Positions 54,201 to 64,000 of a DNA stretch of 64,000 nucleotides are shown one piece after another. The stretch comes from Chlorops oryzae (taxonomy: Eukaryota > Arthropoda > Insecta > Diptera > Chloropidae), in assembly GCA_020466095.1 (NCBI GenBank), contig CM035807.1, positions 113,723,286 to 113,787,285 on the forward strand, given 5' to 3'. Position 1 is the first letter of the stretch. Each line of letters starts with the position of its first letter. The notes beneath the pieces are model-generated. The model saw nothing but the letters and a program-made list of their open reading frames with translations. It did no database searches and was not told the origin of the DNA. Made by a program: the position numbers and the translations under genes.

Positions 54201-56058
54201 ATTGGATCGATCGCGCTTGTGCGATAATACGACATACCAATCCGGAATTGAACGGCGATGAAATACATCCAACTGTTAATATACTCACCGAGGCATGGCC
54301 ATTGGTATCACAATTAATGACAAAATATCAAGCTGATTGTCGAGTTATGGAAAGGATTTGCCGTTTAATACGTTACGCATTTAGAATGGTGCATAAACAA
54401 GCGTACATGTTAGTGGAACCCATGGTCAAGTTGCTAGTGGGGCTTTATGCTGTTAACCATCATAGTTGCTTTTTATATTTAGGATCAGTGCTTGTAGATG
54501 AATTTGCAAAAATGGATGAATGTACGGCAGGTGAGTGCTTTAATTTCCCAATGATTTTTGAATGGAATTCATTTTTTTTTTTTCAAATTTTTCAGGTCTC
54601 TTAGAAATGTTGAATGCATTTATTGCTCCAACTTTTGCATTGCTTCAGGTGGAAAACGGTCTGCAAACGAATCCGGATATAGTAGATGACTTTTTCCGTT
54701 TATGCGCACGTTTCATCGAATGCTGTCCATTGCAATTACTTCGCAGTGAACTTGTCACACCGATATTCCAATGCGCAATGCTAGCATGCACAATGGATCA
54801 TCGTGAGGCGAATTCATCGGCTATGAAATTCTTTTGCCTCTTGCTTAAATGGGGCCATAGCAGTAATCATCGATTTGCCGAGTGTCGTCCACTTGTGAAA
54901 GCCATTGCACAGACGCATGGTGAGCTACTCGTTCGTAATCTTATGTATGCGTCTGTCTTCTGTTTGAGTTCATATATGTTGCCGGACGTTGCCGAGGTTC
55001 TATCCGAATTGAGGGCAGTTATCTCACCAGCAGAAATGGAGCTTTATTTAAAGAACGCCTTAAATTCTCTACCCAAAGAGAATAGTGGAGGTTTTGTTAC
55101 AGCAACACAAGAGCAAGTGGATGAATTTAGTAATGCTGTTTTGAGGTGAGTCATTTGGAAAGCATGGTATTATAGAAACTGAAAATCGTTGGAATCAAAT
55201 TTGAAATCGATCATCTTTGGCTTGGAAGAATTCACCCTTCTCTCAACTTTTTTTTTTTTTTCCATATTGAAATCTGTCTTTATACAGTTTTCTTATCGAG
55301 GGAGTTGAGCTATCTTGACGAAAATTGGTATGCGTGCTCACGAAGACATGAGTAAGAACAAGTTCGAGAATGGACCCGATCGGACCATTTTTAGGGGTAC
55401 CTCCAGTACTAGGGTCTGTTACGAAAATCACAAAAACTGCTCTAAAATCGAAGTTTTTCAAGATATTTTGATGAAATTTGATATTTGAACATGTTTAAAG
55501 GCGATTTTCAAAATTTTGCAAAAGTGGGCGTGGCAGAAGGGACTTTTTCGAAAATTGTCTCATATACCCACTTATGCACTAATGCTTTCCTTTGTAGCCA
55601 TAAACATCCTCCGCAAAAAATTTCTTGATCGGTCCATTATTAAGGGTACCCCCCCCCCCCCCCAGTACTAGGGTCTGTCACAAAAATCTCAAAACTGCAA
55701 AATCAGACTTTTTCGAAATATTTGAATGAAACTTAAAATTTGAGCGTATATTTACGCCTCCGATTATAGTTTAACAAAACTTGAAAAAGTGGGCGTGGCA
55801 AAGGGAATTTTTCATAAAGAAATCTATCAAAAGTCGGTATATGGGGCCTCTTATGGTCTTAAACACCTCTTGATATTAAAATTATTTGAACATGTGAGTG
55901 TGTCGGCTATTTTATTGTCAGGGTCGCCTGACTATAACACCCTTACTTGTTAATAAACTACATATTTTTGTTAATGTGATTTATGGTTTTCTTTTAGATC
56001 CGATACATCAAAAACTGTGAGTGTTGCTCTTCGAACATTTGCTAGGCTCTTCCGATAA
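51207..56058 (+). CDS. Tnpo-SR: Transportin-3 (Transportin-SR) nuclear import receptor
   Basis: Importin-beta superfamily receptor that carries phosphorylated SR splicing factors into the nucleus and releases them on RanGTP. Six exons: 51207-51326, 51408-52493, 52549-52715, 53704-54530, 54596-55145, 55998-56058; 936 residues against about 923 in human, all junction phases consistent. The N-terminal importin-beta domain begins MDATAPTADLVYQGICTLFY. Conserved blocks include LHSCYFAAQTMRNKIQNSF (about residue 55), PLLEILTVIPEEMDSRLLRL and GANRRTE, NYCRIFSTLCEEFL, HIAVRYTSILLLGELCDW, HHSCFLYLGSVLVDEFAKMD and the C-terminal LRTFARLFR. It is HEAT-repeat throughout. Introns 3 and 5 each carry a DINE-1-like insertion. 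AATAAA at 56291. Converges on TBCD; the region between the two stops holds two MITEs. Confidence 0.96.
52726..53590 (+). mobile_element. DINE-1/INE-1-like Helitron-related element, copy 1 (Tnpo-SR intron 3)
   Basis: Starts TATACCCGACACACTCTGTG, contains AATATATATAGAAATGATCA, CATGTCCGTCTGTCTGTCTG (a GTCT microsatellite) and AAGTGGGCGTGGC twice. It ends with the hairpin GTCAGGCTCGCCTGAC and ACACCCTTACTTGT. This order and wording closely parallel the Drosophila DINE-1 family. No Rep/helicase gene, so non-autonomous. Confidence 0.88.
55272..55950 (+). mobile_element. DINE-1-like element, copy 2, 5'-truncated (Tnpo-SR intron 5)
   Basis: Lacks the TATACCCGACAC start and the GTCT tract, beginning near TTATACAGTTTTCTTATCGA. 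The rest follows copy 1 to GTCAGGGTCGCCTGAC and ACACCCTTACTTGT. A C run of about 14 at 55650 replaces the GTACCCCCAGTACT wording. Confidence 0.85.
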
Positions 56059-56290
56059 TCTCGACGCGTATTTTAACAAACTATTAAAATACTAAATGGC
56101 AAAGTAGTTTAAATTTTAAGCTAAAAGTAGTGCTCTCGGCTTTAATTTTTGTATCGGCCAATACACCGATCCTAGAATATTGTTGAATTAATATTTAAAA
56201 AAAAAAAAAAAAAAAAACGATAAATGTGCATATTTCCTTTTAAAAATTATTGAAGTCTTTAGTTTTAGTTTTATTTGTTAGATATAAAAA

Positions 56291-56296
56291 AATAAA
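56291..56296 (+). terminator. Poly(A) signal of Tnpo-SR
   Basis: AATAAA 233 bp after the stop, followed by a GTGTATATT stretch. An earlier A run near 56190 lacks a clear hexamer. Confidence 0.5.
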
Positions 56297-56722
56297 TCGT
56301 GTATATTAGAGTTTAAAGACTTTTTTCGAATCCTCACAATGACGAAATGCAATGACTGGGATTTGCGATTAAATTCAGTAAAAATAAATATGCCCTAAAC
56401 TTTGGAGTTTAATTTTTTCCACCTCTTTTTATTTATACCCCCACGTAAACTCATTCAAAATGCTATCAAATTTTTTGTTCAAAAATTAAGAAAAAATTTA
56501 ATTTAAAAGCTTAAATTAAATTAAATGTTAATTTATAGTTAACATGACATACACTGTTAAATAACATTCGAATTTTTGAAGAAAAATTAATGGCAAACGA
56601 CCAAGGTGTATTTAATAAGGCGGTGGCGATAGTACATCAATTTAAAAAAAATTCGGAATGTCAAAATCAGCTCACGTTTTAGTTTTTTCAAATACAAAAA
56701 ATTTAAATTTCATTCAAAATTG

Positions 56723-57248
56723 TAAAGCCCAAAATCCAACATTGCGAGAGTGCGCGACGTCACGAAAAATGTTTTGCGTGACGCATTTCAATCTCCAATG
56801 AGAGTTTTGCTTCACGCAGAAGATAGCATAATTTCGCTTCTAGTAATGCAATATTTGAACCAAGTACCAATCTAACGAGTACCGAGTAGTCATAAAAATT
56901 ATACGTTATCACTTGAGTTTAAATTTTAATTCAAAATTTTCTAAAATCTTCAAAAAATTTTCAAAATGAACCAAAGCTCGCGAAATATTTTAAAAGCTCT
57001 TTTTCACCGAACAGTGAACAGTTTTTGTTTTATTAGTTTAAACGAGTACCCAATAGCGAGTACTCAAAAAATAGCTACATCATTAACCTGTCAAAAATGC
57101 CTCGCAACGAGAAATATTCAATTTTTCAAAATTTTCTCGCTACGAGGTCTCGCAGTGCGATTAATTGGAGCTTGAACTATATGATTGAATTTATTGAAAT
57201 TTGTGTGCGTCTCGTCTTGCGCTCTCGCAATGTTGGATTTTGGGCTTA
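56723..57248. mobile_element. AAAGCCCAAAATCCAACATT MITE, complete copy
   Basis: TAAAGCCCAAAATCCAACAT then TGCGAGAG at the left is inverse to CTCTCGCAATGTTGGATTTT then GGGCTTA at the right, TIRs of about 28 bp. About 525 bp, inverse to the truncated copy at 8359. The internal frame (MNQSSRNILKALFHRTVNSF and onward) also occurs broken there and is probably chance. Confidence 0.85.
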
Positions 57249-58037
57249 AGCGTTCGAAATTCAATACAAAATTTTGACAGTTCCGAGTTGAAAAAAGGAA
57301 GAAGAATCATTTTGAAACAATGTGATGGTCATCGCACTTTTTTATTTTTAGTTTGATCGAAGCTACCAAAACAAGAGTCGTTCTAAGAAAAAGCTGGGAT
57401 TCTTTTTAACCCTTCAAATCCCATGCCTGATGCAATTTCGGGTCTAAGTTTTCAGTAAAATAAATACATAGAATGATTGGTTGGTGACAAAAAATATACA
57501 TATATAATAAATATTTAACTCATTTTATTTTGATGGGCGACGCCGCATATGATAAAAATATGAAAAATAGTATTTAGAACTCTGTAGAAATAATGGTAAA
57601 ATTTATGTAACCATCGTAAGATACACTGAAAGACAATAAACATGTTGCACTCGTGTCGATATGCAAATATCATATTGCGGTTGATTAGTGTCGCCAGCAA
57701 AATAAAATAAAAATAAATTAGTGTTTCTAATATGCTATAGGAATGAAATTTGATCAGAATTAAAAAAAAAAAATTGCCGTATGACACAAAAATTAGTATT
57801 AAACCTCTATCACCTGAAGGCGACACTGGGAATTAAAGATTTAAATATTTTCCTTCATATCAGAGGCAAGAAATTATTTGAAAACACTGAAAAAATGTTA
57901 AGATTTGCAAAAATTTCAAAAGAATTACATTATTTATACAATCCAGCGGTCACCACCTTAGGGTTTTTCTTTATACATGTAAGAACTTAAGTGCTAAGCG
58001 ATGAGTCTTCTATTTATTTTCCCAATACTGAAAAAGG
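57249..58037. other. Non-coding, no gene recognised
   Basis: A+T-rich DNA between the convergent Tnpo-SR and TBCD genes; no conserved frame. Confidence 0.35.
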
Positions 58038-58256
58038 CATGATACAAGAAAACAAGATAGCGCCACTTGAGAGAGGAAACGTCACAAACTCAAAATCGCG
58101 ATTCGTTGTTGTTGTTTCCCATGTTAAACCGGCTTTTTACTTTTTTGAATAGCATGGGAACCAACAACAATTTCTCGCTCAGTGACGTCACAAACTCAAT
58201 TTTCGGCCTCAAAATAGCGGTACTGAAGTGGCGCTATCTTGTTTTCTTGTATCATG
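58038..58256. mobile_element. 219-bp MITE (CATGATACAAGAAAACAAGA ends)
   Basis: CATGATACAAGAAAACAAGA then TAGCGCCACTT at the left is a perfect inverse of the right end, about 31 bp. Flanking 8-mers GAAAAAGG and CAAAAAGG differ at one position, consistent with an 8-bp target duplication. Confidence 0.85.
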
Positions 58257-58530
58257 CAAAAAGGTAAGCATATTTTCTTAAGGGTTTTTCGTTTTACGAA
58301 GCGGAAAATCTCAACGCACAGAATAGAAAAATTTGTTAAAAAATATTATTCAGTTTAAAGCTTAAGCGAACAATTAAAAAATTAATGAAATTATTGATAA
58401 TGTAAAGAAAAAATTATTTAAATTTAGAATTTCTCACAGCAGAAATTTAGATGTTATTCTAGCCTAGAGAATTAAATGTTACAAAAGATAACTTGGAATA
58501 TTGTTTTTCTTGAAAATGTCATTTTTTTTT

Positions 58531-61500
58531 TTAACCCGTATTTGCAGACGTCGGAACATTGCTGACTGGAGCTTTGATACCCATTAGATTGCAGAGCGTG
58601 TTCCTTATTGGACGAATTTCAAGCAGTGGTAGACTCCAATCCGTTTCGGCTAATAAATTTAATATTTCATCCATATTTTCCTCAGGAATATCACAATTTT
58701 CACCGTATAACGCTAATGCTTCGTATAATTTTGTTGCAGTCGTTTTTCGTATATGAACATGTGTAAGTCCCAAAAAGATTGACATTTTGGAAAGTACACG
58801 CCTTGTCAAACGTGGAACTTGTAGCAATTGGCAGTAAACGTTAACACTGGAAACGAGCTTGTACAATTTCTTGTGACCTTTGATTTCTTGATGCAATAAA
58901 CGGTAAATGTTATCGGGAAAAGAATTTGAAGTATCTGCCAGAATGGACGTTATTGTTCCTGAAACAAAGATGTTCATTAATAATTCTTCACTAGTTTCAT
59001 ATGGTTTTTTTTTTTTTTTTAATATAATCCAGTCCCAGCGGAAAATTATCTCCTGCATGACAATGTCATCAGTGATGTCATCGATGACATATAGGTGACA
59101 TTGTCATGTGTGACATCTTGGAGGACATGTCATTGTGGAGAGCTGCCCAGCGGAAAATTATCTCCTGCATGACAAAGTCACCAGTGATGTCACCGATGAC
59201 AAATAGGTGACATTGTCATGCATGACATCTTGGAGGACATGTCATCGTGGAGGGATGCTGTTCATGTGCTTGCCTCTCATTGGCTACTGAAATTTAAATA
59301 AGGTTTTAGCGTCAGTGCAGCGTAAGCATGAAGTGGCGTAGATGATGAGTGCTCGACTCTGAATCCGAAGATCGCGGGTTCGATCCCTGGCTGAGGCGAA
59401 CAAAAATTATTAAAAATTGATTTTTAAAAATTTTCGAAATATTCAAAGAGAGGGCAAAGAAGAGAGTTTTCAACTGACCAGCTATGGATTCTATAAATTA
59501 ACATTGAGAGAGAAAAGAGCATGTGCTTTTCTTAAATGCTTTTTTCGCCATCGCTCCTCCTAGGAGGACATGTCACCGGTGAAATCACTGTCCAACTCCT
59601 GTACAATTGTCATGCTAGGCGTCCTATGAATTGTCACGCATGCCAGGGTGACTTGTCACCCTGACTTCACCGGTGATGTCAGGGTGACATTTCCCGCTGG
59701 GGTGCTTGTCAGCACGACCACTAGCACAATTTCTCTCATTCTTCACATGTATGTGTGCTTAAGAGGCTCATGCAGTGAAAAAAAAAAAAAAAAACACAGA
59801 CGCTGTGTGTGAGAAACAAACAACAAAGCCGCAATACTCAGTTTTGTATGAAAGAGTATTACGCTGGGAAGCACTGGTATAATCGAGTGTTTTTTTTTTT
59901 TTTTTTTTTTAGTACCTGAGCTTAGAAGAATATCGAGGAAACTAAGTATTGGATATGTAACACGTTCGTTGAGCAAGTTCTCCTCAAAGTTTTCAACAAT
60001 TTCTGTACACAAACGTGGCACATCATTGGGATTTTCTTGTAAATAACGAAATAAGGAATCCGATGTGGATTTCATCTGAAAAAAAAAGTAGTTTTTGATT
60101 ATATCGTTGCAACAAAATGTAAGAAAATCCTTGACTAAATATACCAAAGACTCCGTTAGCTGGCCAATGCTAGCGCTAAGGCCAAGCAGTATTTTCTTCG
60201 AATACGCCGGATACCGCAGAAGTTGACAAAAAAGTGGACTTGTATGATCAGCGAAAAGCCAAAGAACTGTATCATCATCGGATGGGAAAATGTTTAACAA
60301 TTGCTCGTGATGCTGTATATGTGGTATGCGTGGCTGAGCGTGCACCAATTTACAAAATAAACGTCCCGCAAGTCCACGAGTTCGATCGATTTTTTCAACG
60401 GCTTGTTGTGCGAAACCTAGCATTGCCTTATGTACGTGTATGGCAGTCAAAATCCTTTTGGGACATGTGGTCAGGAGTTTGTAAAGTGCTAAAGGGGGAA
60501 AATTTTCAATGTTTTATTTGGGTTTGAGTTGATAAAAAAAGAAAAAAAAAAGTAATCGTACCGTTCATAGCAGCTTCACGTACCCATGCACCTATATCGC
60601 CACGATTGTCCAAAGTATACTCCTCTAAGGCTCTTAGAAAGCATTCAATGACTTTTGTAAAGAGTTTCTCATCATTGAAAGAGACTAGAAATGTTCAAGA
60701 AGAATATGATGGATTAATATTTTGAATAAGCCTTTTGATTATAAATTCCATTCTTGAAAGTATTCAAATAGACTAACTTCTTTTCTCATCGAATCCGACG
60801 GTTTCCACAAGATTGCTCAATGCTTTCACACAATCGCGACGCGCTTCACTCCAAAGATGTGTGCGTTTGCTTTCGTGATCTTGTGGTGTCATTTCACCAG
60901 CAATTAAAGCTTGCAACGGCGTAAGGGAATGTTTAACCAGACTATCCAGTATATCATTTAGTCGCGTTGAAATCATAAATTGTGGCAATGCTCCAAGTGC
61001 ACTTATATAACCCATTCGAATATGTTCCTCTAAATCGTTATTGGCACCGCTCAAATATGTGCGCACAATTTTTTGCCTTGTATTCTCATGCTGGGGCGTA
61101 TCATAGTATGCCTTGCATAGTTCGGCGAATGCAGCTGTTGCGGAAATTCGTATAGTTGGAGTCTTATTGACAATGCATTGATCGATAATGTCCTGCCAAC
61201 AAACTAAAAAAATAAAAAAAATAAAAATTAAAATGATTGGAAACGATTTTTGAAATCAATTTAGAACAGAATCACATACTTAAAGCGTTCGCTGACACTG
61301 GAACTTTGGCCAAGCTACAGTTCTTTATGAAATCCGTACAGCATTGTTTCATCAGTTCGCCACTCATGCCGCGAAATACATTGCGTTGATAGAATTTAAC
61401 CATTTGCTCATCAATTTCGCTAATTGTCTGATTGTATAAAAATCGCTTAGACGGATTTTCTTTCTCAATGATGGCAAGCGCTAGCACGATCTCTCCAATT

Positions 61501-64000
61501 GCTAGAACACTGCCATGCCTCATGTTCAAGTCAGGCGATAGGGAGTTAGCGAACAATTTCGATAGTACAATATTAGCCATATAGACTGGATCTCGATAGG
61601 TGAGCTTGTGCAATGCTTTTGCGGTTAATTCACGAATTGCCGTATCCCAATGATTGACTTTACGTTCAATTAAATGATCTATTAATGGCTGGCAATATTC
61701 TTTATATTGGGCAATGAAATCACTAACATTGAGATAACAATTCTGACGCAAGCCGACGGCATAGAAATCGGTCGTTGTTGATATTTCAATGCCATACGGG
61801 AAATTGCCCAAACGTCCAACACTTTCTTGAAATGCAGCCGACGCGGCACGGCGACAATTGATTTCACGATCGAATACGGCAACGGTTAGCAGTCCAGCAG
61901 ATATTTTCTGTACGAACGGCTGCAAATCATCTGGATTGTATGCTCTCGCAAATGCCCAACACATGTAACATGCTGAATCGCGTATATGCTGTCCGACGGA
62001 CATGTAACCCTTCATCTCATCGTAGAATAATGCCTTCATTAGAAGCGGAACTATTTCAGCCAAACGGTGTGGAAGTAAAAGTCCACGTTTTGCCAATTCC
62101 GCCAGCGCTAGGCAAGCACCATGCCAGGCCTCGTGTGGTTCCAATGGACTTAAAATTTCAATAACCGAACCGATAACATCATCAGCTAGATCTTTTGGCA
62201 ATCGATTCGTTATACGCCCAACACTCTTTGCTGCATTCCAGCGTATATCACTGCCACCGCTACGTAGGGCTTGCAAAAGTTCTTCAATGATTTCTTCAAT
62301 GGCATCGGGCACATCAATGTCGTCGTCGTCGTCGTCCTCATCATCATCATGATCATCTTTGAGGTCATCTCTATGAGTTCTACAATCGCCTATATTTATA
62401 GTCTCCATTTGATTCGGTAATTTCGATTGAGTAAGATTTTTAACCAAAGAACGTGTGCCTTAAAAGAAATTTGAAGAAAAAACAAGTAAGGGTGTTATAG
62501 TCAGCCGAGCCTGACAATAGAATACCCGACACAGACACACGTGTTCAAATAACTTTTAATATCAAGAGGTGTTTAAGACCATAAGGGGTCCCATATACCG
62601 ACTTTTCTTAGATTTCTTTATGAAAACCGCCCCTTTGTCACGCCCACTTTTCCAATTTTTTTGAACTCTTCTCGGAGGCTTAAATATACGCTCGAATTCT
62701 AAGTTTCATTGAAATATTGCGAAAAAGTCCGATTTTAAGGCAATTTTGGGATTTTTGTGACAGACCCTAGTACTGGAGGTACCCCTAAAAACGCCCTTAT
62801 GCCACGCCAACTTTTCCAATTTTTTGAAATCGTATTACTTGCCTTTAAACATGTTCAAATATCAAATTTCATCAAAATATCATGAAAAACTTCGATTTTA
62901 GAGCAGTTTTTGTGATTTTCGTAACAGACCCTAGTACTGGAGGTACCCCTAAAAATGGTCCGATCGGATCCATTCTCGAACTTGTTCTTACTCATGTCCC
63001 TGTGAGCACGCATACCAAATTTTGTCGAGATATCTCAACTCCTTCGATAAGATAACTGTATACAAACAGACGGACAGACGGACGGACATGTCTAAATCGA
63101 ATCTCCTGGTGACCTGATCATTTCTATATATATTTTGTATGGTCTATCTCGACTGGTTCTGGGTGTTACACACAACCACACAAACGCAATATACCCTCGA
63201 CACAGAGTGTGTCGGGTATAATTATTTCCATAATTTATGAATATACCCCCCCCCATAATCTTTTAACTTACCTCGCCTGTATCGCCATTTTGCAATTTGC
63301 GGCTTCAAAAAGACCAGTCCGATCCTTTGAATGATTTTGATCAAATATTTATACTTTAGAAAGTCGGTGCTATTCTTGTATTGGCACGATAGAATCCAAC
63401 GCAGCACTTTGTCCGCATAAGGAAGCAACTCAGCTCGTTTTCCATGCTTGAAAATTGCTGCAATCGCAGCAAGTTGACCGAATTTCGCTTCAGCTGTGAC
63501 AGCAGAATGTTGGCTTATCACCCAATCGATATATTGATCCAAGAATATATCCTTTATATCCGCACGCACCAAATACTTGGCTGATAGAAATGCTGCCACA
63601 GTGCTGCAAGTATCATTGGTTGCCGTATAGAGTTTACAAATATCCAAAATACGTTCCATTTTTAGCTTCTGAGGATGTTCCACATGATTGCTCTTAACAT
63701 TCGGGTCATCATCAGTTTTATAAACATCCAAACGTGACATATGAAAAGGATTCAAAACTAATATGGATAGCCATAGTAAAAGGACATAACGGGTTTCCCA
63801 ATTGCTGAACTCTTTGGGATCTTGTTGCTCCAATAAATCCAATGCAAATTCCAAGTCACTGAGCTCGTGTGGAAGAAACTTAACTAATACTTTGAATGTC
63901 CTAACTTTACAAAATATATAAAGATACTTAAAAGCAGCATGCACTTTGGATTGAGTCTCAGGATTCCGAATTATTGAAAGCAGGCGATTTAGAATATCGT
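58531..64000 (-). CDS. TBCD: Tubulin-specific chaperone D (tubulin-folding cofactor D), 5' end outside the window
   Basis: Binds folded-state beta-tubulin, forms the cofactor supercomplex that assembles alpha/beta-tubulin, and acts as an Arl2-regulated GAP. Seven minus-strand exons: beyond 64000 to 63272, 62458-61280, 61203-60778, 60684-60562, 60488-60145, 60075-59916 and 58958-58531; about 1,129 residues, so roughly the first 90-100 of about 1,190 are missing. Conserved blocks: FKYLYIFCKVRTFK, WETRYVLLLWLSIL, AIFKHGKRAELLPY, LADDVIGSVIEILSPLE, EAWHGACLALAELAKRGLLL, DSACYMCWAFARAYNP, DREINCRRAASAAFQESVGR, SPDLNMRHGSVLAIGE, DIGAWVREAAM, QQAVEKIDRTRG, NLLNERVTYPILSFLD, HVHIRKTTATKLYEAL. HEAT-repeat protein. 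An Asp-rich loop (DDDEDDDDDD) precedes DVPDAIEE, longer than the human acidic loop. Intron 1 in the window holds a DINE-1-like copy and the last intron holds the composite TIR element. Confidence 0.96.
59034..59701 (+). mobile_element. Composite TIR element with tRNA-like head, copy 2 (TBCD last intron)
   Basis: CCCAGCGGAAAAT at the left is inverse to ATTTCCCGCTGGG at the right, giving true TIRs and a 668-bp length. It carries two tandem units (112 and about 125 bp) of the 133-bp family, the CTCATTGGCTACTG piece, the tRNA-like segment, and a TGACA/GTCACC-rich tail. Target duplication not clear. Confidence 0.82.
59333..59398 (+). repeat. tRNA-derived segment, copy 2
   Basis: TGGCGTAGATGATG and GGTTCGATCC as in 6657-6722; the anticodon-loop-like part reads CTCTGAA. 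It lacks an acceptor stem, so it is not a working tRNA. Confidence 0.65.
62481..63220 (-). mobile_element. DINE-1-like element, copy 3 (TBCD intron)
   Basis: Reverse orientation: begins (on +) with AACAAGTAAGGGTGTTATAG and the hairpin GTCAGCCGAGCCTGAC, and ends AGAGTGTGTCGGGTATA. Contains GACGGACAGACGGACGGAC and a partly duplicated GGTACCCCTAAAAA block. Same family as 52726 and 55272. Confidence 0.88.

Overview
The window is nuclear DNA of a dipteran, most likely a higher (schizophoran) fly. Three things point there: short canonical GT-AG introns in an A+T-rich background; five conserved protein genes that read closest to fly versions; and three copies of a repeat that closely resembles the fly DINE-1/INE-1 Helitron-like family. 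The species cannot be fixed from the sequence. There is no bacterial or viral gene organisation.

Genes lie in three islands. (1) 28.5-30.2 kb: WASHC3/CCDC53 (+, three exons, complete) converges on the ribosomal protein eL42 gene RpL36A (-, three coding exons, complete). (2) 40.2-45.6 kb: a small Ala-rich, acidic-tailed chromatin-type protein resembling Df31 (+, three coding exons with long introns, probably a long A-rich 3' UTR). (3) 51.1-64.0 kb: transportin-3/Tnpo-SR (+, six exons, complete) converges on tubulin-specific chaperone D (TBCD, -, seven exons in the window, 5' end beyond the right edge). Two decayed serine-protease copies lie at 26.2-27.3 kb. The genes are housekeeping genes of unrelated pathways (endosomal actin, translation, chromatin, nuclear import, tubulin folding); nothing suggests a functional cluster.

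Most of the rest is transposon debris and satellite DNA. 0-18 kb has no gene: foldback and TIR elements, a CT-rich tract, a composite element with a 4 x 133-bp tandem repeat and a tRNA-like head, and inverted pairs of dispersed repeats. 18-23.8 kb is the strangest part: a 416-bp tandem repeat whose units each carry a well-spaced TATA box and TCAGT initiator. Its last unit runs directly into about 1.9 kb of an 11-bp minisatellite that is open on the sense strand and encodes the same 11-residue repeat in all three frames. A second TATA/Inr and a 0.7-kb CAT/ATC repeat follow, and hAT-like termini flank the whole block.

30.2-32.0 kb holds a hAT transposon with a perfect 8-bp target duplication, inserted about 34 bp upstream of the RpL36A initiator and itself holding at least one and probably two further elements. 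34-40 kb has more TIR elements and simple repeats. 48.8-50.6 kb contains two long, near-perfect hairpins that could be hairpin-RNA loci.

Gene calls rest on reading translations against remembered family sequences. Repeat calls rest on terminal inverted repeats, target duplications and copies within the window. No database search was possible.
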